DNA from: Rhodopseudomonas_A sp036404135
GTDB lineage: Bacteria > Pseudomonadota > Alphaproteobacteria > Rhizobiales > Xanthobacteraceae
Reading direction: 5' to 3'
Length of the DNA: 64,000 nt
NCBI RefSeq assembly: GCF_036404135.1
Contig: NZ_DASWPE010000037.1
Coordinates: forward strand, 1 to 64,000
In this document: positions 61,156-64,000 of the stretch, in pieces
Layout of the letters: each line of letters opens with the position of its first letter
Numbering within the stretch: the first letter of the stretch is position 1
Position numbers and translations under genes: made by a program
The notes under the pieces: generated by a model
The model's input: the letters and a program-made list of their open reading frames with translations, nothing else
What the model was told of the DNA's origin: nothing
Databases searched by the model: none

Positions 61156-62175
61156 TCAGCCCTGTCCCGCTGGGCATTTTCTCCCTCCAGCTATTTTGCA
61201 GGCCCCCCGTTGGGTCGCGCCGGTTATCCCGCCGCCAGCGGCAAGAAAGAGATTGACCGTCTGAGTGTATCGTTGTGTTTGCGCCCGGACCAAACTGAGT
61301 TCGGCGAGCTGCTGAAGTCGTTGGGCGTCGAGCACCTGGATAATGCCAGCGTTCCCGATACCATACCCCAACCGCGTCAAGCGCAGGGCCGAACTGGCGG
61401 AGCCAAGAGCCTGTTGCTCCGTTCTCACGCCATCCGCCGCGTTGGTTACGGTGGCGTAGCTGAGGTTCAACTCGGCCTGGCGTTTCGCCGCTTCGGCACG
61501 CGCAAGCTGCGTCTGCGCCTGTTGACGCTGCGTGGCGAGAACATCCACCTGCTGGCGGGCGCTGAGGGCCGCCGCCTGCAGCCGTTCCAGGTTGGCCGCC
61601 TTTTCCCTGGCGTCGGTCGATGCATCGTCTGCCTGCTCGTCCGAGCCGTAGCCGACTTGTGCCATCGTCCGTCGGCGGACGTCGTTGCGCTGTGACAGAC
61701 TGAGCGAGGCGGTGGCTGCGGCGACGCTGGCATCGGCCTGTCGTATCTGGGACTCTTGGGCGGTGATCTGGGCACCCAGGTTGGCGACGGAAGCCGCGGC
61801 GGCGGACACGCTCGCCGTTGCCTCATCGAGGGCGGTGCGGAAATCCCGATCATCGATCCGGGTCAGCGTCTGGCCGGCCTTGACGCTCTGATTGTCGTCC
61901 ACCAACAGCGCGGCGACATACCCGGACACCCGAGGAGCCACGATCGTCGAGTCGGCCTGCACATAAGCGTCGTCCGTGGACTCCATGAACCGCCAGACGG
62001 TCCAATATTGAAGTCCCGCCCAGCATCCCGCCGCAACGACCGCAAGCCCAAGACACGCAGCCAGTGCGTGACGGTCGTGCCTCTTCGCCACCTTCTGCCG
62101 CACGGCAGCCTGGCTGGCATCGGTGCGAGGCGTCGCGCCGGCATCATCCGCGATATGTTCAGCAACCGTCGTCAT
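61156..62175 (-). pseudogene. Chimeric HlyD/EmrA adaptor fused to the end of an outer-membrane efflux protein
   Basis: 339-codon open frame joining two unrelated families. Residues 1 to about 245 are a membrane-fusion protein of an efflux pump: a membrane anchor near 38-60, STDDAYVQADSTIVAPRVSG, then VDDNQSVKAGQTLTRIDDRD and a long coiled coil ending ELNLSYATVTNA. From about residue 250 the sequence switches to the C-terminus of a NodT/TolC-type outer-membrane channel: SSALRLTRLGYGIGNAGI, QVLDAQRLQQLAELSL, QTVNLFLAAGGG. The second beta-barrel half of HlyD and most of the channel are missing. An in-frame deletion near 61430-61446, removing the genes between, best explains it. It is unlikely to work as a pump component. 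Confidence 0.8.
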
Positions 62176-62348
62176 GCCGGGACTCCGCTTTGGAGCGAAG
62201 TCCGGTGGGGCAGCGGGGCGATCGCGGCTTCGGCTCGTTCGGCGTTTACGCGCGGGCGAGTATCGGCGACGATTTCACCTTCGTTGCCACCGTTTCCGGC
62301 TTTGAGTCGGGTCTTGAATTTCGGAAGGTTCACGGCGTCCATAAGCAT
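62172..62348 (-). CDS. Possible small protein upstream of the HlyD-type gene
   Basis: 58-aa frame with ATG at 62348, TTGGAG six bases upstream, and an ATGA stop-start overlap with the HlyD-type gene. The N-terminus MLMDAVNLPKFKTRLKAGNG is followed by a charged/Ala-rich tail. No domain recognised. The overlap and ribosome-binding site are the only support; it may be a leader peptide. Confidence 0.35.
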   Translation of the reverse strand: MLMDAVNLPKFKTRLKAGNGGNEGEIVADTRPRVNAERAEAAIAPLPHRTSLQSGVPA

Positions 62349-62605
62349 GGCTGACTCCAATGCACTGCGCCGGTGCCATTGCTGTGAAGGACCGCAGGGC
62401 GCCGGAGATCGTCAGCCCGTAAAGTAGCGCCGCCCACCACCGGCTACATTGGGCAGTTTCGCCATTAGAGTGCTCAAACCCGCCGCTTTGGGTGCTCCCA
62501 GCCTGGCCGGTTTTCGAATTTATGCCATTCTATTGCGCTAATCGGCCACGAGCATAGAATTGAGCCGCGTTGGCCTCATTTCCGACGCAAGCTCTTAGAG
62601 GACCT

Positions 62606-63481
62606 ATGTCGCTGCCAGATGATCGCCGTCCGCACGCTTCGCCGAGCGAGATTCCGCGTCCAAGCGCCGCCGGTCCAGCCTATCTAGAGGTCGCCCAATG
62701 GCCCCATGATATCCCGCGTCCGATCGTCGCCATGGGTGTGGCCACCACCCTGACGAAAATGGCGGAGACCCGCGTTCATCATCACCGCAAGGCGCAATTG
62801 GTCATGACCCTGTGCGGCGTCGTGACGTGCGAGGTCGACCACAGCGTTTGGATCGTGCCCCCCCATTGCGCGGTCTGGATCCCCGGCGGTCTACCCCATA
62901 GCCTGAAAGCCTCCGGAGATGTCCGGATTTGCTGTCTCTTCGTCGAGCCCGGCGCTGCATCCGGCCTGCCGGATGCATGCTGTACGATCACTGTCTCGCG
63001 CCTGTTGCAGGAGCTATTGCTCCATGCCGCCTCGTTTTCAGGACTTTACGACGAGAGCGGTCCAGATGGCCGTGTCGCGCAGGTGCTGCTCGATCAGTTG
63101 TCCACCGCACCCGTCGAGCAGCTCAACTTTCCCATGCCTGGCGATCTCAAGCTTCGGAGAATTGCCAACGCCATGATCGCCGATCCATCCGACCGCGCCA
63201 CCATCGCCGAATGGGGCCGCCGCGTGGGGGCCGCCGAGCGGACGCTTTCTCGCATCTTCCAGCGCGAGGTCGGCATGAGCTTCGGCCGCTGGCGTCAGCA
63301 GCTTCATATCCTTCTTGCTTTGCAGCGTCTCGCGGAGGGAGCACCGGTGCAGACGGTGGCGCTGGATCTTGGCTATGAGAGCGCCAGCCCCTTCATCACG
63401 ATGTTCCGAAAGGCTCTTGGCAAGCCGCCGGGGCGTTATTTCGCCGACCGCTCAAGCGGCGTCGAGCGACCGCCAAGTTGA
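62606..63481 (+). CDS. AraC-family transcriptional regulator
   Basis: About 291-aa regulator with an N-terminal cupin (HHHRKAQLVMTLCGVVTCEV, VPPHCAVWIPGGLPHSLKAS) and a C-terminal AraC double HTH (GRRVGAAERTLSRIFQREVG, then VQTVALDLGYESASPFITMF and ALGKPPGRYF). The ATG at 62606 follows TTAGAGGACC; a TTG at 62570 extends the frame. It is divergent from the efflux-adaptor relic, which it may once have controlled. Confidence 0.92.
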   Translation: MSLPDDRRPHASPSEIPRPSAAGPAYLEVAQWPHDIPRPIVAMGVATTLTKMAETRVHHHRKAQLVMTLCGVVTCEVDHSVWIVPPHCAVWIPGGLPHSLKASGDVRICCLFVEPGAASGLPDACCTITVSRLLQELLLHAASFSGLYDESGPDGRVAQVLLDQLSTAPVEQLNFPMPGDLKLRRIANAMIADPSDRATIAEWGRRVGAAERTLSRIFQREVGMSFGRWRQQLHILLALQRLAEGAPVQTVALDLGYESASPFITMFRKALGKPPGRYFADRSSGVERPPS

Positions 63482-63921
63482 TGCCGGGATCTGGCGAGGG
63501 GGGCACCAACCCTCACGGCCGGGTCAAACATCATCCGGGTCACGTGCGCTGGCGCGGCCGTCATCCGCGCAGCAATCTCTATCTTGGTGCGGTCCCACCA
63601 TCGAGTCATCCATGATCCGAAGAGCCTGGAATGGTCGCTCGATCGGGAGGCGTTGGCAGGTTCAAGCCATAAATTGGCTGAATTGCGCAATGTGGCGTCC
63701 TCGACCTCGGTGTATTCCTTCATGTGCGAATGCGAGGCATTTGCGATATTTTCGGGATGGCCATGGGCTGCGTCAAACTTGAAACGGCAGGTGCTTTCCG
63801 TCGCTTTGGCGTCCGATGACCGTCGAGCCCGGTTCCAGCCGCCGACGCTCGTGCTGGCCCGTAAAGCGGGCAGCCATGGCCCAGCCTCGAACAAGCGGCC
63901 CTTCGTTAAAGGATAACTCAT
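63482..63921. other. Intergenic region before the siderophore-interacting protein gene
   Basis: 440 bp with short open frames on both strands but none with recognisable motifs or ribosome-binding sites. It possibly contains decayed sequence. It ends with AAAGGATAACTC, the ribosome-binding site of the next gene. Confidence 0.45.
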
Positions 63922-64000
63922 GCCGATGACTCGTCCGCCTTACCCGCTCTTTCAGGTTGCCGTCGAACGCGTCGAATTGATAACGCCGCACATGAAACGG
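63922..64000 (+). CDS. Siderophore-interacting protein (5' end only)
   Basis: The first 26 codons of a gene running off the window. It reads MPMTRPPYPLFQVAVERVEL then ITPHMKR, the typical N-terminus of SIP/ViuB-type NAD(P)H flavin ferric-siderophore reductases (V.RVE.LTPHM.R). AAAGGA precedes the ATG. If correct, the enzyme would release iron from imported siderophores in the cytoplasm. Confidence 0.6.

Overview
This window is high-GC DNA from an alphaproteobacterium, most likely a Rhodopseudomonas palustris-like purple non-sulfur bacterium. The strongest marker is a complete pioABC operon (decaheme cytochrome, outer-membrane porin, HiPIP) at 6.8-11.6 kb, the known machinery of phototrophic iron oxidation in that genus. 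Strongly GC-biased third codon positions, large ABC transporter operons and a FixK/FNR box fit. No rRNA, tRNA, CRISPR array or intact insertion sequence was seen.

Layout. 0-4.5 kb: branched-chain amino-acid ABC transporter (livGF, binding protein, livH, livM; livM runs off the left edge). 4.8-6.6 kb: pyruvate-kinase family protein and an ArsC-like reductase, convergent and overlapping. 6.8-12 kb: pioABC with an unusual iteron-like 15-bp repeat array and a perfect FixK-type box upstream. 12.2-15.9 kb: a duplicated-domain secreted protein, a flavin monooxygenase and an Lrp regulator. 16.2-30.0 kb: a probable 13-gene minus-strand operon with an Opp/Dpp-type transporter, gamma-glutamyltransferase-like enzyme, acyl-CoA ligase, SDR, thioesterase, quinone oxidoreductase, DUF2817 metallohydrolase, VOC protein and Asp/Glu racemase. 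30.3-34.6 kb: a broken Crp/Fnr regulator gene and an intact pflBA pair (pyruvate formate-lyase and its activase). 34.7-41.6 kb: isochorismatase-like hydrolase, DcaP-like porin, LysR regulator and an Aap-type amino-acid importer without its ATPase.

42.2-59.8 kb is the most unusual region. It holds a nitrogenase-like NifD/NifK pair (the family that includes methylthio-alkane reductase) in one operon with an O-acetylhomoserine sulfhydrylase-like gene. Divergent from it are an isopenicillin-N-synthase-like oxygenase, a taurine/sulfonate-type ABC importer with a coupled small membrane protein, a 113-aa protein that is about 42 % methionine, and an XRE-cupin regulator. Next come a second Tat-exported binding protein and, divergent from it, a three-gene ATP-dependent reductase/dehydratase system: an HgdC-type ATPase, an HgdC-type ATPase fused to an HGD-D domain, and a second HGD-D subunit, followed by an Fe-S protein gene. 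No NifH-like reductase lies in the window. My reading, by inference, is a sulfur-salvage island that feeds reduced organic sulfur into methionine synthesis.

60-64 kb looks degraded or recently rearranged. It has a frameshifted alcohol-dehydrogenase remnant, a chimeric HlyD/outer-membrane-efflux fusion left by a deletion, an AraC regulator, and the start of a siderophore-interacting protein gene cut by the right edge. A palindromic extragenic element at 59.84-59.93 kb marks the change.
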